Part shown: piece after piece, positions 49,776 to 59,929 of the stretch
Numbering within the stretch: position 1 is the stretch's first letter
Layout of the letters: each line of letters begins with the position of its first letter
Assembly: GCF_014805625.2 (NCBI RefSeq)
Contig: NW_023998432.1
Location: 6,537,171 to 6,601,170 of the forward strand
Source: Glossina fuscipes
Lineage: Eukaryota; Arthropoda; Insecta; Diptera; Glossinidae
DNA: 64,000 bases
Reading direction: 5' to 3'
The notes under the pieces: model-generated
Database searches by the model: none
The model's input: the letters and a program-made list of their open reading frames with translations, nothing else
Told to the model about the DNA's origin: nothing
Translations under genes and position numbers: made by a program

Positions 49776-49874
49776 CTTTGCTTGGGCTAACTCGCCGGTT
49801 TGTCCAGGTATTCAGTTTCAGTTAATAATTAACTTTGTTTTGACTTATGCTGCCCCTACAATTGAAAGCGTTCT
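49776..49874 (+). repeat. Dispersed repeat, copy of 62644-62742
   Basis: GCTTGGGCTAACTCGCCGGT and GTTAATAATTAACTTTGTTT recur at 62648 and 62689 in the same order and spacing with scattered substitutions. Probably LTR sequence of a Gypsy element. Confidence 0.6.
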
Positions 49875-49879
49875 TTTAT

Positions 49880-50765
49880 GACATATTTGTAACAATAACT
49901 AAAAAAAAACGCATTCGTTTTCAGTTTCATAACTCACAATGTGCTAGTACTTAAGTTTATTCAATCATATTCAAATATTTAATAGAAATACCTCCTCTAA
50001 TAATTATAATAACTCCCATAATCTTTACTGAATCTATGTGACCCACGCCGTCCTTATGATAATGCAGATACTGAAACAATGAAAATAAGGTTTATTATAA
50101 CTCTAATGAGATCGTCTCTGCAAAATAAAGACTCAGTTATTCGGTTTGGTCGTTTAGTCCTGACCAAATCCGTCCTCCTGGTGTCTACAAGTCGATCAGA
50201 ATACAATGGACCAACACTTGCGTAGTGCAGTCAAAGCAAAAAGAAAGTTTTCCTTTTACGATACGCGTCTCCAAACGGTTGACTTTCACCCTTGTGGTTT
50301 CCGGCCAACTTATATCTTATAAAGTCATTAATACAGCGATAACTCTAAACTCACGGTATAAGGGAAATAATTTATCTACCATATAATTAATTTGTATACT
50401 AAAGAAGTCTAGGTGTGAGACCAAAACGAACTTGAAACTTCAGTCTGCACATATTTTCTGCCTTTGGATGTATCAACAACAGCAAAAAAAGCGAAATCCG
50501 TGGATTACATGTGATAATATTTTTTCAATACCTCTTGGATTTAATCAGTCAACTACGGCAATTAATGGAGCTTATCGTCCCTAACACAACGACAATCGCT
50601 CAAAAGGAGCACTACGATTTTCCACACCCTGTCTGAGTATGAACAGAAATCATTTCGAGCCATGAAGCATAATTTTTGCTTCTTTTCGTTTCCTTGACGC
50701 AGCTCCATTTCCAACATCATGTATTCTGCACCATGACGCACGTCGTACGATTACTCGTGTAATTG
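49880..50765. other. Probable decayed LTR or UTR sequence of a neighbouring retroelement
   Basis: No ORF. It lies between a dispersed LTR-like repeat and a G+C-richer coding-like patch, and is plausibly part of the same element. Confidence 0.3.
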
Positions 50766-50772
50766 ATACCAT

Positions 50773-51400
50773 TTAGGAGCTTATTGGTTGCTTGCGACAG
50801 ATGGAGATCGTCTTCGGACGCGGTGACACCCATGTCGGCCTAACAATAACTCTGCCCATCGGGATCCACATGCGTTGTAGTTTCTCCTGGCAACAACATA
50901 ACAAAATGAAGCCTGTTTCTCTTATGAGCGAACTAGCAGGGCTCCGCATCAAAGTAGAAGTCCCACTCCGGGGATTTCGCTTGTGAGACGTTTTGGCGCT
51001 AGGCGGGATGGTATAAATTTCTAGACAAAGCTTCGCCGGACGGTCATTGAATTTGAGTTCATTCTCAGTGACCATGAGCCAACAGGTCTTATCTTTTCGA
51101 CACCGCAGAAAACGGAGATAAAGAATGGCTGGTCTCTCCAAGGCCATCTCGCGTTTCGAACGCTTCACTTTGTCAACATCCAGACCCTCGGCATTCAGCT
51201 TCTTCCTCATTACGCTGCGGCTTTTGCCCAACAAGGAACTATGGTCATCGACAGTTGTCTCCGTATCTGTCCTACCGGATTCTGACGGGCCATTGGACTT
51301 TGTGCTCGCACAATCGGTTTGTTTCGCGATGGTACAACTAACTGATTTTCGGACGTTTCTCCTTGAGCAAGCGTATTACCCTCTCTGGGATCTTTTTATT
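50773..51400 (-). pseudogene. G+C-rich coding-like patch, unassigned
   Basis: A minus-strand frame at 51234-50773 reads SVMRKKLNAEGLDVDKVKRS and later a basic C-terminus; other minus frames carry ETTTHVDPDGQSYC-like text. Base composition is clearly higher in G+C than in flanking DNA, as for the retroelement coding regions nearby. It lies 3' (minus direction) of the Osvaldo-like integrase end, where an LTR or a third ORF would be. I do not recognise the protein. An alternative is a fragment of another element's gag. Confidence 0.35.
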
Positions 51401-51756
51401 CACGAGCGGCGCACACGTTTGGATATGATAATTCCACCTCTCCTATGTATTTGACATACGAGTAGTCCGACTCACGACGCGCAGTCCGTCTGTACGCCCG
51501 TGAACGTAATTATTAGCGGTGACTCCCAAGTCGCCCTGCGCATCTCTGATGCTACTCGAGGGCTACTATTTTTTGAATTATGCCCCTATAAAGTATAGAG
51601 CTCCTAACCTGTGACTTCGATGTCCGTGAGGAGCTCTACTCGCCAGTCGTGATCTTCTGTTTTATTATTGGACATTTGTTCACAGTCTACTTCTATTATG
51701 ATGAAAAAAAAGTCGGATTAGTTAGCCTTATATTAGTAAAAAATTACAATTCTTCT

Positions 51757-51985
51757 GCACCTAGCATCCTCCACTACAATTCTCGATGACTTTGCTCCAA
51801 TGAAGGATCTGAGTTATCAAATCGGATATATGCGTTCTACGACTCGTTTTATCATCTTTCAAAATTATGATTACGACAAAAACGTAAGATGTAACAATGT
51901 ACGGGCCCACATAGCGCAAATTTTGCGTTGAACTGGTCGATGGTAACGGATGTTGGTTCACCATGACGACTTCGCCTATCTTGGA
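51757..51985 (-). pseudogene. Integrase C-terminus of an Osvaldo-like Gypsy element
   Basis: Minus-strand text: IGEVVMVNQHPLPSTSSTQ, then LRYVGPYIVTSYVF, IIILKDDKTSRRTHISDL and a Trp/Ser tail ending at a stop near 51759. This matches the known end of Gypsy integrases of the Osvaldo/Ulysses type (a V-x-N-H-P-L-S start, a G-P-Y block, L-L-K-D-D-K-T and A-H-I-S-D-L). The catalytic core is absent; the sequence upstream belongs to a BEL fragment. Confidence 0.75.
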
Positions 51986-52029
51986 CTACCATCTGCCACG
52001 CGTCACATTATTATAAGGTTAAGATTTCT

Positions 52030-53030
52030 TCACACCATACTTCTTGGGAAACCTCCTTCAGATAAAATAGAAATTAATTGTGCTTGTAACTGCATGGCTT
52101 CATGAAGTGTTTTGCAACCCGTTAGTAGATCATCTACATAAAAATTTGTGTTTATAGCATTTACAGGTAATGGAAAATTATGTAGTTCATCAATAGCTAA
52201 TTGTTTTAATGCGCGGGTGGCTAAAAATGATGCAGATGCAGTTCCATATGTAACTGTAGTTAGTTGGTATAGCTGTACTGGTCGATCGCCTTGTGAACGC
52301 CATAACACAAAATGGTATCGCCTGTCATCAGGATCGAGAGCAATTTGACGATACATTTTAGTTATGTCAGTTGTGAATACATAAGTGTAAGATCGAAACC
52401 GTAAAGCTACCGTAAACTGAATTATTGAATTATTGGCCCAACCATAAGAAGCTCGTTCGAAGATTTACCAGATGTGGTTTTGAAACACGTAATGTGGTTG
52501 TGAAAAATCAAATGATTGTACAATTTCCATATGTGAAAGTTGAATATATTCATTTATAAATTTAGCATAATCACTACGTAATTGTTCATTTTTTTCAAAC
52601 TTTCGCTCAAGTACTAGAAAGCGTTTAAAAGCAATGTCGTAAGAGTTACTCAATAAAGATGTTGATAATTTGAAAGGCAACTTTACACCAAATCGTCCGT
52701 CTGGCAACCTCGTAAAATTATTTTGAAAATGTAACTCACACTGCTCCTCTTCTTGTGATAATTTTGGCGAACATTCCTTAAAACTTTCAATTTCCCAAAA
52801 TGCTTTAATAGCATCAGACAGGTGATCATTTTGTTGAACGCTAGATATTTGAAATGAGTTGCACTTGACATATGCAATTGAATTTGCATGGTGTCCCCGC
52901 GACAATCCAGCCTAAACGTGTATTGGTTAGTATGGGACGATTTTACCATTCTCCAAAATATCAAAAAATATGTCAACACCCAATAATATGTCGACTCGTT
53001 GCGGTATGTTAAAACGTTCATAATAAATTG
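52030..53030 (-). pseudogene. BEL/Pao protease end and reverse transcriptase
   Basis: Minus-strand order: RVDILLGVDIFFDILENGK (about 52995-52940, the end of the protease). Next is AIKAFWEIESFKE with EEQCELHFQNNFTRLPDGRF, the BEL-specific pre-RT segment, then SYDIAFKRFLVLERKFEKN. Then come MYRQIALDPDDRRYHFVLWR, TVTYGTASASFLATRALKQL and the catalytic YVDDLLTGC (about 52140-52115). The YVDD box and catalytic Asp residues are present, but a stop and a frame change occur before MYRQI and the frame ends at 52030, so connection, RNase H and integrase are lost. Confidence 0.85.
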
Positions 53031-54060
53031 TTTTCCACAAATATAGCCAAATGTTATCGGCGAATTATGGCAATATTTTCGCCAATGGCCAGCCTCCCCA
53101 CATTTCCAATATAGTTTTTCTCTTTGTTTCCTATCCGGTTGCCTTTCCTGCTCAAGCAAACGGTGTTGTTCTCTCTCCCATTGCATGTTTTCTATTGAAG
53201 TGCCTTCCAAATCATCGGCCATCTCGTCGAGATTTCTGGGATCTTTCCTTCGGGTATACCATAAGTACTCCGATAACGCGTTACTGTAAATCCTCTCTAA
53301 ATTCTGTTGCTCGGAATATCTTACGTGCCCCATCAGGGCGTGGAGAAATCGCCCAATGGTTCTTGGGTTCTTTGCGCTCTTTTTCTGATTTCAATTTCGA
53401 GACTTTTGAATTACCTGGTTGGTAAAACGAGGGGAAAAATTCACTTTCCGATCCATTGATAATTGCTCTTTCTGTACTAAGCCAGTGTCTTGTCCTGCAG
53501 CATAATTGCCATGAGCCTTGGTAATTCCTTTGGATTTATATTTAAATTTCGGATAGGTATTGCATCTCTTCCATGAATTGTAATGGGTCGTATGATCCGA
53601 TGTAGTTTAGTTCCCTTTGTCAATAAGTTACCTATGCGGCAGCTAAATGTATCTCCTTTCGGGGATACCCCTCGTGCGGGGGGTTTGTTGAAACTGGCCA
53701 CCTCAGTAAATACGAGATCGGGAGATGGCAGCCCTTCGGACTGCCTTTTCCGAAGGTCCATGGTCAAATCTGGTTTATTATCCCTTCGGGAATTTGCTAT
53801 CTAGTCTTCGCCTTAATATCCGTGGTTGTTCACGTTAGTGAACCGGTGCTTCTTGAGGCTCCTGGTCCCAGCAATGTTTGTGCTGCCTTATGCTTATCTT
53901 GGAAAGCTACAAGCCGACATATAGTCTTGGAGTTATGTTCTCCTTCTACAAATCTTCCCCATCGTTTTCTTAATTTAGTCGGTCCTCTCCAAATGGAATT
54001 TTACTAAGTACTCCAACAGATCATTCTTGTGGAGCGTGAAAGCCCGCGCTGTCTTGGATA
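53030..54060 (-). pseudogene. Gag of the Osvaldo-like element
   Basis: From about 54040 the minus strand reads NDLLEYLVKFHLEKT and then RKRWGRFVEGEH, a SAP-like or helix-extended-loop N-terminus. The middle (about 53330-53160) reads SEQQNLERIYSNALSEYLWY and RRKDPRNLDEMADDLE. The end has the zinc knuckle CGEAGHWRKYC (about 53100-53068) preceded by KLYWK. Stops and frameshifts are frequent. In LTR elements Gag packages the element RNA. The SAP-like assignment is by pattern only. Confidence 0.55.
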
Positions 54061-54209
54061 CATTCGATACCTTATCTCCATTTGTTAGTAACTTTTTTCA
54101 AATGATAATTCGCCTCTCAATGCTCCTTCATTGTGAACTTCGTTATAATGGGTCACTTTGTTCTATATAAATCAATGAAGAGCTTGGCAATGTTTAAGTA
54201 CAGATTATT

Positions 54210-54312
54210 TTTATAAAACTACTGTAATTAAAATTTTCTCTTCTTTAAATACACCACTTCCAACAAAAAATGTGTTTTCTTCTATAGTAATTAGCGGCAA
54301 GCTCCACAATTT
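54210..54312 (+). repeat. Shortened 5' LTR of the mdg3-like Gypsy element
   Basis: AAAACTACTGTAATTAAA and, later, AATTAGCGGCAAGCTCCACA are shared with 61097-61352 near the other end of the element, which is longer by about 150 bp. Some internal sequence has been lost in this copy. Exact ends are uncertain. Confidence 0.5.
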
Positions 54313-54431
54313 GGAGGCTTGACCTGGAGACTCGTAATTAAGAATGGTATGATAATCTGGGTGGATTGAGAGTCGGTCATCCTGATTGGAAGGCATCCCA
54401 AAACATCTAACTAAACTGGATAAGTGAGAAG

Positions 54432-55205
54432 ATGAACACTTAAGAAATTTTAAATTTGTCGGTGGAAGGTATTAAGGCGAAATTTAGTGAATTAGGTTTA
54501 CATGCTAATGGGCGTAAAGGTGTTCTCCAAACCAGACTGTTGGATCATTAAAAACTAAACCCGACGAGTGCAGCGTCCGATTATGAGGAAGCTGCTTCAA
54601 TGTAAAACTGCGCCAACGAGGAGACAAGGCTATTCACATTAAAAAACATTGAAGATTCGTTGACATCGTTTAATGGATCCGATAGCACTGGAGTACGTAA
54701 GTACATATTAGATTTTAAGAATAATGCAGAAGCAGTGAATTGGAATGATTTGCAAAAGTTCTAATATGCCAAACAACTTTTGAAAGGAGCAGCTAAATTG
54801 TTTGCCCGTTCTCAGGAAGATTTAAAAAGTTGGGCACTACTTATGAAGGCTCTTATTAAAAAATTTGGAATAAAATTATCATCCACAGAAATCCATCGTT
54901 TGCTGCAAAACCGCAAGAAAAAGCACAATGAAAGTTACCGGGAATATCTGCATACTTTGGTGGAGATGGGCAAACCAACAGATTTGGGCAAACACGACTT
55001 AATTCAACATTTTTCGGACGATATTTCCGATTGCGAGAAGAACAAAGCCATTCTACATCAGGTTAAAGATTTAGATGATCTAAAAGAGAAACTAAAGATA
55101 TATGAAAAAACTCGTAGCACAGAGAAGAAAACATCAACTTTGAAACCAGTACTACTGAAAGAAAGTGTAGATAATGAGCGTGCAATCTATTTTCCAAAGA
55201 AATGA
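54432..55205 (+). pseudogene. Gag pseudogene with SAP-like N-terminus
   Basis: The start at the ATG at 54432 is supported because the frame is continuous to 55205, broken only by stops at 54441, 54549, 54603 and 54762. Residues 5-40 read EILNLSVEGIKAKFSELGLH and then GRKGVLQTRLLDH, a good match to the SAP pattern (helix, L-x-x-x-G-L, G-x-K-x-x-L-x-x-R-L). The rest is a retrotransposon Gag capsid-type region: SWALLMKALIKKFG, ESYREYLHTLVEMGK, then a Lys-rich end. No zinc knuckle is visible before the stop at 55203. Dead copy. Confidence 0.75.
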
Positions 55206-55339
55206 TTCAAATGCAGACAAAGAGAGTAAAATAATGCAAGTTTAGAAATATCATTTGCTTTAACGGGAAGAGGGAATGTCACAAAACCACTGAATGTCAG
55301 CTTAAATATTAAGTCTGTAAGCGTTAACTCTGGCATACC

Positions 55340-55575
55340 GTGACTCAAGAAGTGAGAGAAATTATATAAAAGTAAATGGGCTGACATTCTCTGCGATTTT
55401 CGATTTAGGTAGTGATACATCAATAATAAGTTGCGACGTTTTCAACCAACTGAAGTGTGTTAATTTGATATATGAGAAAGTTAACTTTAAATGCGCTGGC
55501 AATATCCAATTTAAAAGTACTGTTAACATAGATAATACCGTTGTCAAAGTTAAATTTTACATTACAAAATATTGA
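55340..55575 (+). pseudogene. Retropepsin-like protease fragment
   Basis: The text VNGLTFSAIFDLGSDTSIIS gives the active-site region at about 55375-55425, with DLG in place of the usual DTG/DSG. It is followed by a hydrophobic flap-like region (KVNFKCAGNIQFKSTV). The Asp is kept but the Thr/Ser is changed. The frame is open for a short distance only. Confidence 0.65.
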
Positions 55576-55579
55576 TTAA

Positions 55580-55855
55580 TTAAAAAGAGTATTGGAACTG
55601 GAAAGAAAATATAATTTACAAATTAAGTAGAAAAAATGTTGGTTCTTAATGAGAAAGATTAAATTGTTAGGATACGATGTTGGTTTAATTATCACTAAAA
55701 AAGACTGCTGCTACAGAAAACTTTGCTGTGCCAAATAATTTCAAAACAATAAACTTTGGATCTTATATCACATTTTAGACGATTTGTACCCAACAGCGCC
55801 AGCTTAGCGAAGCCGTTGTTAAACATATGACGTAAGAACAGCGCTTTTAAAATAG
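55580..55855 (+). other. Deleted RT region of the mdg3-like element
   Basis: Between protease and RNase H there is only about 280 bp of unreadable sequence where about 600-700 bp of RT should be. This indicates an internal deletion. Confidence 0.5.
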
Positions 55856-55859
55856 GGGA

Positions 55860-56034
55860 TAGTGAGCTGTTAGCATTTCAAGAATTAAAATATCGTCTCG
55901 TGAGTGCTCCAGTTCAGTCGTTATGCAATCCCGACGTGAGCATGTGTGGGTATGGAGCGTTTCATGTGGTTCAATATATGAGCCGTACGGCAAGCGTAAT
56001 CGAACAAAAAAATTACTGACATGAATTAGAATTT
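55860..56034 (+). pseudogene. RNase H, first half
   Basis: Text: FQELKYRLVSAPVQSLCNPD, then MCGYGAFHVVQYMSRTASV and NYWHELE. This matches the Gypsy connection and RNase H start (L-K-x-x-L-x-x-A-P-V-L, G-Y-G-A, M-S-R, Y-H-S-Y-E-L-E). The catalytic Glu of the last block is present. It is interrupted at 56034 by the 3.9-kb insertion. Confidence 0.8.
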
Positions 56035-56245
56035 TGTAATTGACATAGTTGACAATTATTTGTAAAGTTATAATAACATTCGGCCCCCGCGTTAGGCGCC
56101 ATTGGTAACTGTCATAGTTGACAATTATATGAAAATGTAAAATTATAAGCTCAGGCGATGCCTTTTCAATCCATTCCATCCTTTTATTTATTTGTCCTAT
56201 TTTTCTTTCCTTCTTTTCCCTGCTCACAAGCTGTGACCAGATACC

Positions 56246-56390
56246 TGTTGTAAGTCCGTCCGTAAGGACATTGTCTGTACTATTCGTTGTTCCTTGTTTC
56301 ATTCTTGGTCCGTTAGTCCGTATTCCCTGTCCCCTACCCTCCCTCACACCCACACCCACCAATACCACGCCTCAGCGGTACCTACAGACT
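56246..56390 (+). repeat. Dispersed repeat block, copy of 63650-63785
   Basis: AAGTCCGTCC, TTGTTCCTTG, TTAGTCCG and CCCCTACCCTCCCTCACACC, then a CTCAGCGGT block, recur in order at 63650-63785 with substitutions. Both lie in LTR-like DNA. Confidence 0.6.
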
Positions 56391-56470
56391 GCTTATTTAA
56401 GCATCATTTCTTTTCCTCTTTTTTTAAGTTCTTTCTAGTAAAACAAATATACTAACATATTTCTCTTATT

Positions 56471-56540
56471 CACCTGAGTAGCCGAAGGCGAGGAATCTCG
56501 ACTAGCAAGTCAATGGTCGTGGGTTCGAATCTCAAGTGCG
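56471..56540 (+). ncRNA. tRNA-like segment with Pol III box A and box B
   Basis: TAGCCGAAGGC (56479-56489) fits box A and GGTTCGAATCT (56522-56532) fits box B at tRNA-like spacing, with a short D-arm-like and a TCGAC...GTCAA anticodon-stem-like region between. The 7-bp acceptor stem does not form properly, so this is not a functional tRNA gene. An AATAATAAT-rich tract at 56622-56660 follows, so a tRNA-derived SINE is the likeliest reading. Confidence 0.5.
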
Positions 56541-57162
56541 TTAGAGTTTTTAATAAAAGCCGATAGCCTTAGATGCTAGTGCTTTTAAGAGTTTAGTCTT
56601 AGAATTTATTTTTCCGGCGAAATTAATAATAATAAGAATAATAATAATAATAATAACATAAAAATTTTAAAAATCCTCCTTTACTTCTCTTTTTTTTAAG
56701 TTTTTGTTTTTTTTATTATAAGGAAACTATATTTTGGTTCAGATTGACATGTGTTATAAACTTAAAGGTAATTTTTATGTTAATTTATCTTCAATTTTTT
56801 TAGTATTACCGTTTTCATTGCGATTTCTCTTTCCTGCTTTGCCCAGTTTTTCTTTTGCTTAGCTCTGTTAAGCAGAGAAAAATTGAAGATAAACTCAGAT
56901 GATAGTTGCTAACTCTAGAAACAATAACTATGTAACAATTTTGTCAAGGCCATGGCTTTTATTTCCGTTTCTTCACTGATCTACATTTTATATAAATATT
57001 TTGGGCTTTTTTTTTCCATACATCTTTTTAGTACATAAAATTTTCATTTCGAGATTTTCTATCTATTTATATATACATTGTAACGGCCGCGAACAAACCT
57101 TGGGTAGGGTGTCTGTCGGTCTATGTCAACCGCAAGTATCGCAATAACGGCATGCCGTTAGA

Positions 57163-57320
57163 CAAAATCGTGTGATTTTGTGGTACCGTTTAAAAATCGC
57201 ATGATCTTGCGGGATATGATTGTTTTATTTCTTTTATTTTTTAAAATCATACGATTTTGCGGTATTCCTTTTTTTCTTTTGCTTTTGCAAGATCAGGCAA
57301 AATCGTATGATTTTGCGGGA
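57163..57320 (+). repeat. Four copies of a palindromic motif
   Basis: Variants of CAAAATCGTATGATTTTGCGG lie at 57163-57182, 57193-57213, 57243-57262 and 57297-57318. The core CAAAATC...GATTTTG is an inverted repeat. Such clusters often act as protein-binding sites, but no function is shown. Confidence 0.75.
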
Positions 57321-57589
57321 TCTTTGCTTGCTTTAGTGAGAGTAGCGGCAAGCCGCTATAGAGAGCAACAGAAAGAAGAAGAGAGGAATTGAGCAGGAAT
57401 GAGAGGTCTGTCTGTGTTTTTTTTTTCGAAGATGGAAGAGATGTCTTTTGGAAGTTCGCGTGTGAAGATGGTAAAATCGCGCTTGAAGCTGACAGTTTTG
57501 CAAAATAGTGCCTAGTAATAATGTAAAAAGAAATTGTTAACTAGAGCTATATGAAAGAAATACAAGTCGGTGGGACTAAAATAATTGTT

Positions 57590-58220
57590 AAATGTTGAAA
57601 AAGGTTTTGCTTGCATCGAGTGAAAGAACAAAAAAATAATGAAATCAGCAAAGCTGTTATTTTGTTTGGTAAATTTCCAAATATATAACACAAAAAAATG
57701 CATGTACGAATGAGTGTACACAAATTATGCAAAGAAATTGTGCTTTTGCTGGGAAAAAATAAGTAAAATGTCAATGAAAATCCATAATGAAGTCAGCAAT
57801 GCTGCTATTTTTGATAAATTGCCATATGTAGAATATAAAAAAATGCAAGTACGAATAAGTGTACACAAATTATGCAAAGAAATTGTGCTTTTGCTAGAAA
57901 AAAATAAGTAAAATGTCAATGTTTAAGAAATCCATAATGAAAGCAATAATGCTGCTATTTATTTTTTTTTTGATAATTCCCATATATACAATATAAAATG
58001 CATGTACGAATGAGTGTGTGCAAATCATGTAATGAAACTGTGTATTCGATAGAAAATAGTAAGCAAAATGGCAAAGAAAATATTTCAGAAAAATCCAAAA
58101 TTCTTATAAACTAGAAGCCGCATAAAGAGAAAAAAAAATAATAAGTAAAATGACAAAAAAATACTGAAGAAAAATCCATGTGAATCAGGCAAATTATGGA
58201 AATTTGGTATAAAACAAACT
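57590..58220 (+). repeat. Tandem array, about 145-155-bp units, about 3.5 copies
   Basis: The anchor CATGTACGAATGAGTGTACA at 57701 recurs at 57846 (CAAGTACGAA) and 58001. Between anchors the block GAAATTGTGCTTTTGCTGGG and the block AAGTAAAATGTCAATG also recur, with a degenerate half unit on each side. Confidence 0.8.
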
Positions 58221-58224
58221 TTTT

Positions 58225-59925
58225 AGTACAATAGCTTTCGCGGAACTAGTAAACATCAAGGAGAATGTAAATAAGCTAAAATAATGGAAATTTTGTATTA
58301 AATAAACTTCTTGTTACAATAAAAAAAAAAAAAGGCAGAAATCTAAAGTGAATGAAGTTATTATTTTTGTTTCCCTTGGAGTAAAAATTAAACGAGTAGA
58401 ACGAAATGAGCTCAATTGGCAAGAACAACGATAACAACAACAGCAGCAGTAATGTGACATTTATCAATGATCGTCAGTAAAATTCGTGATAGAAATTCAT
58501 CGAAACCAACGTTTTGGATTACACTAAGAAGCAACATAACAAAGTAAAGAGGAGAAGGAAAAGGGACGAATAAGAGCGAGAGACTGTAAGGAGGAGGAAC
58601 CGCCGATGTAGGAGCTACCGCAGCAGACACTACACCGACACCAATTGCAGCAGGTATTGTAAGTCATCTAGTTCTTTTAGTTCCTTTTCTTGTTGTCCCC
58701 GATGTGTGGCTGAGTGCGAACTACCACGGCTGTGGCTGAGGTGAAGGGGGTGTGCGCATGATGGCACTGTAGGGAGGACTCTAGACGGTCACCAACGGAC
58801 TCGGTACTGACCTACAGACGATATATTGGACAAGGGACAGGATAATGGGGTGATGCGATTCTTGCTACATGGAATCGACCTTTTGTCCTTTTTATGTTTT
58901 TTTTTATTATTGGAACAAGGGATGGCGGGTGAGAGGACAGGAGAGGAAGGAAAGAGTCTCGCCAAATTGCTCTACTGCAAACACACGCCTTCGTTACAAC
59001 ATATACCCTAATTTTTTTTGGTTCATGATGTTTCTCTTAGTATTTATGTTTTCTCCTTCCTTCCCTTTTTGCAGCAGTTGTCTTCTTATTCTGTTTTATC
59101 TTTTTACGTGCACACTGGATATAGTTAGAAAGAATAGTTGCACTTCTGTTTAATATTTTTATTATCACTGGCTCCTATAAATGTATATACTAATTGGATT
59201 GGTTTAATTGTGAGGATGTATGGTGCTTGTCTCTAGCTGTAGATTCTGTTTAAATCTCTTCCTTTTTATTTGTTTGTCTTTTTCTTCGGATTTTTGGCTA
59301 TATTCTGCCAAGTTATAAATACAGTTTTTTGCGTTTTGCAATCCAATTTTGCTGCTTTCTCATAAAAAATATAACACGCTAAACAATTCGTTTGTGTCTC
59401 GCATTTTTTTCTTTTATTTAACACACGAGACTTTCCCGGTAGGTGTCTTGTTTTTTATTATGTTTATTTTTTACCCTGCACCAAATATTTTTTCCTGGTT
59501 GTTTTTCTTGTTCTTTTTTTTTTGTCATATAATCACCTGAACTTTACACTTGAACATAATGAAAGTTATCATAATAAATCAATAAAATATTGTTTAGTAG
59601 AAATTTTTTTTGCTCTTATTTTTGTATTTATAGTCACCAGAATCCTTAGTTTTTTTGAATAAAGCCTTACAAATACCAAGTCCCTTCAACATTCAAAAGA
59701 CATCAAAAACAACCGAAATATTGTCAAATCATACCGAGGAATCTTGGACTTTTTCTCTTTTCATAATTCTCTCTCGTATAATAACGTTATTTAGAGAGAG
59801 AGAGGTATGAATAGAGGTTTTTTCATAACGACAGGCTGTTATTACGGTTTTTGCCTTCTTTATTGGGATAGAGAAGTGGAGAACGCAGACCGATGGAACC
59901 CCCACCTTCAAATGCACGCGGACGT
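58225..59925. other. Right part of the 3.9-kb insertion, no ORF
   Basis: A G+C-richer patch at about 58610-58860 and T-rich DNA to 59660. A donor-like GCAG|GTATTG lies at about 58653. AATAAA signals lie at 59582-59587 and 59658-59663, followed by about 270 bp to the TACA end. Confidence 0.45.
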
Positions 59926-59929
59926 TACA

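Larger units (their letters stand above)
51750..54060 (-). mobile_element. Osvaldo-like Gypsy element (minus) split by a BEL/Pao fragment
   Basis: Gag-like text runs from about 54060 to 53030, BEL/Pao protease-RT text from about 53030 to 52030, and Gypsy integrase end from 51985 to 51757, all on the minus strand. Because the outer pieces are Gypsy and the inner piece BEL, the simplest reading is insertion of a BEL element into, or replacement of the pol centre of, the Gypsy element. Junctions are approximate (near 53030 and 52030). Confidence 0.55.

Noticed and set aside
53051..53425. 124-codon + strand ORF
   Set aside because: Antisense of the Osvaldo-like Gag.
55847..56368. 173-codon minus-strand ORF
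   Set aside because: It spans the junction between the Gypsy RNase H and the LTR-like insertion, so it cannot be an ancestral gene; similar text at 63763-63494 reflects the shared DNA repeat.
57512..57919. Repeated Phe/Ser-rich minus-strand ORFs
   Set aside because: Products of the 150-bp tandem array read antisense.
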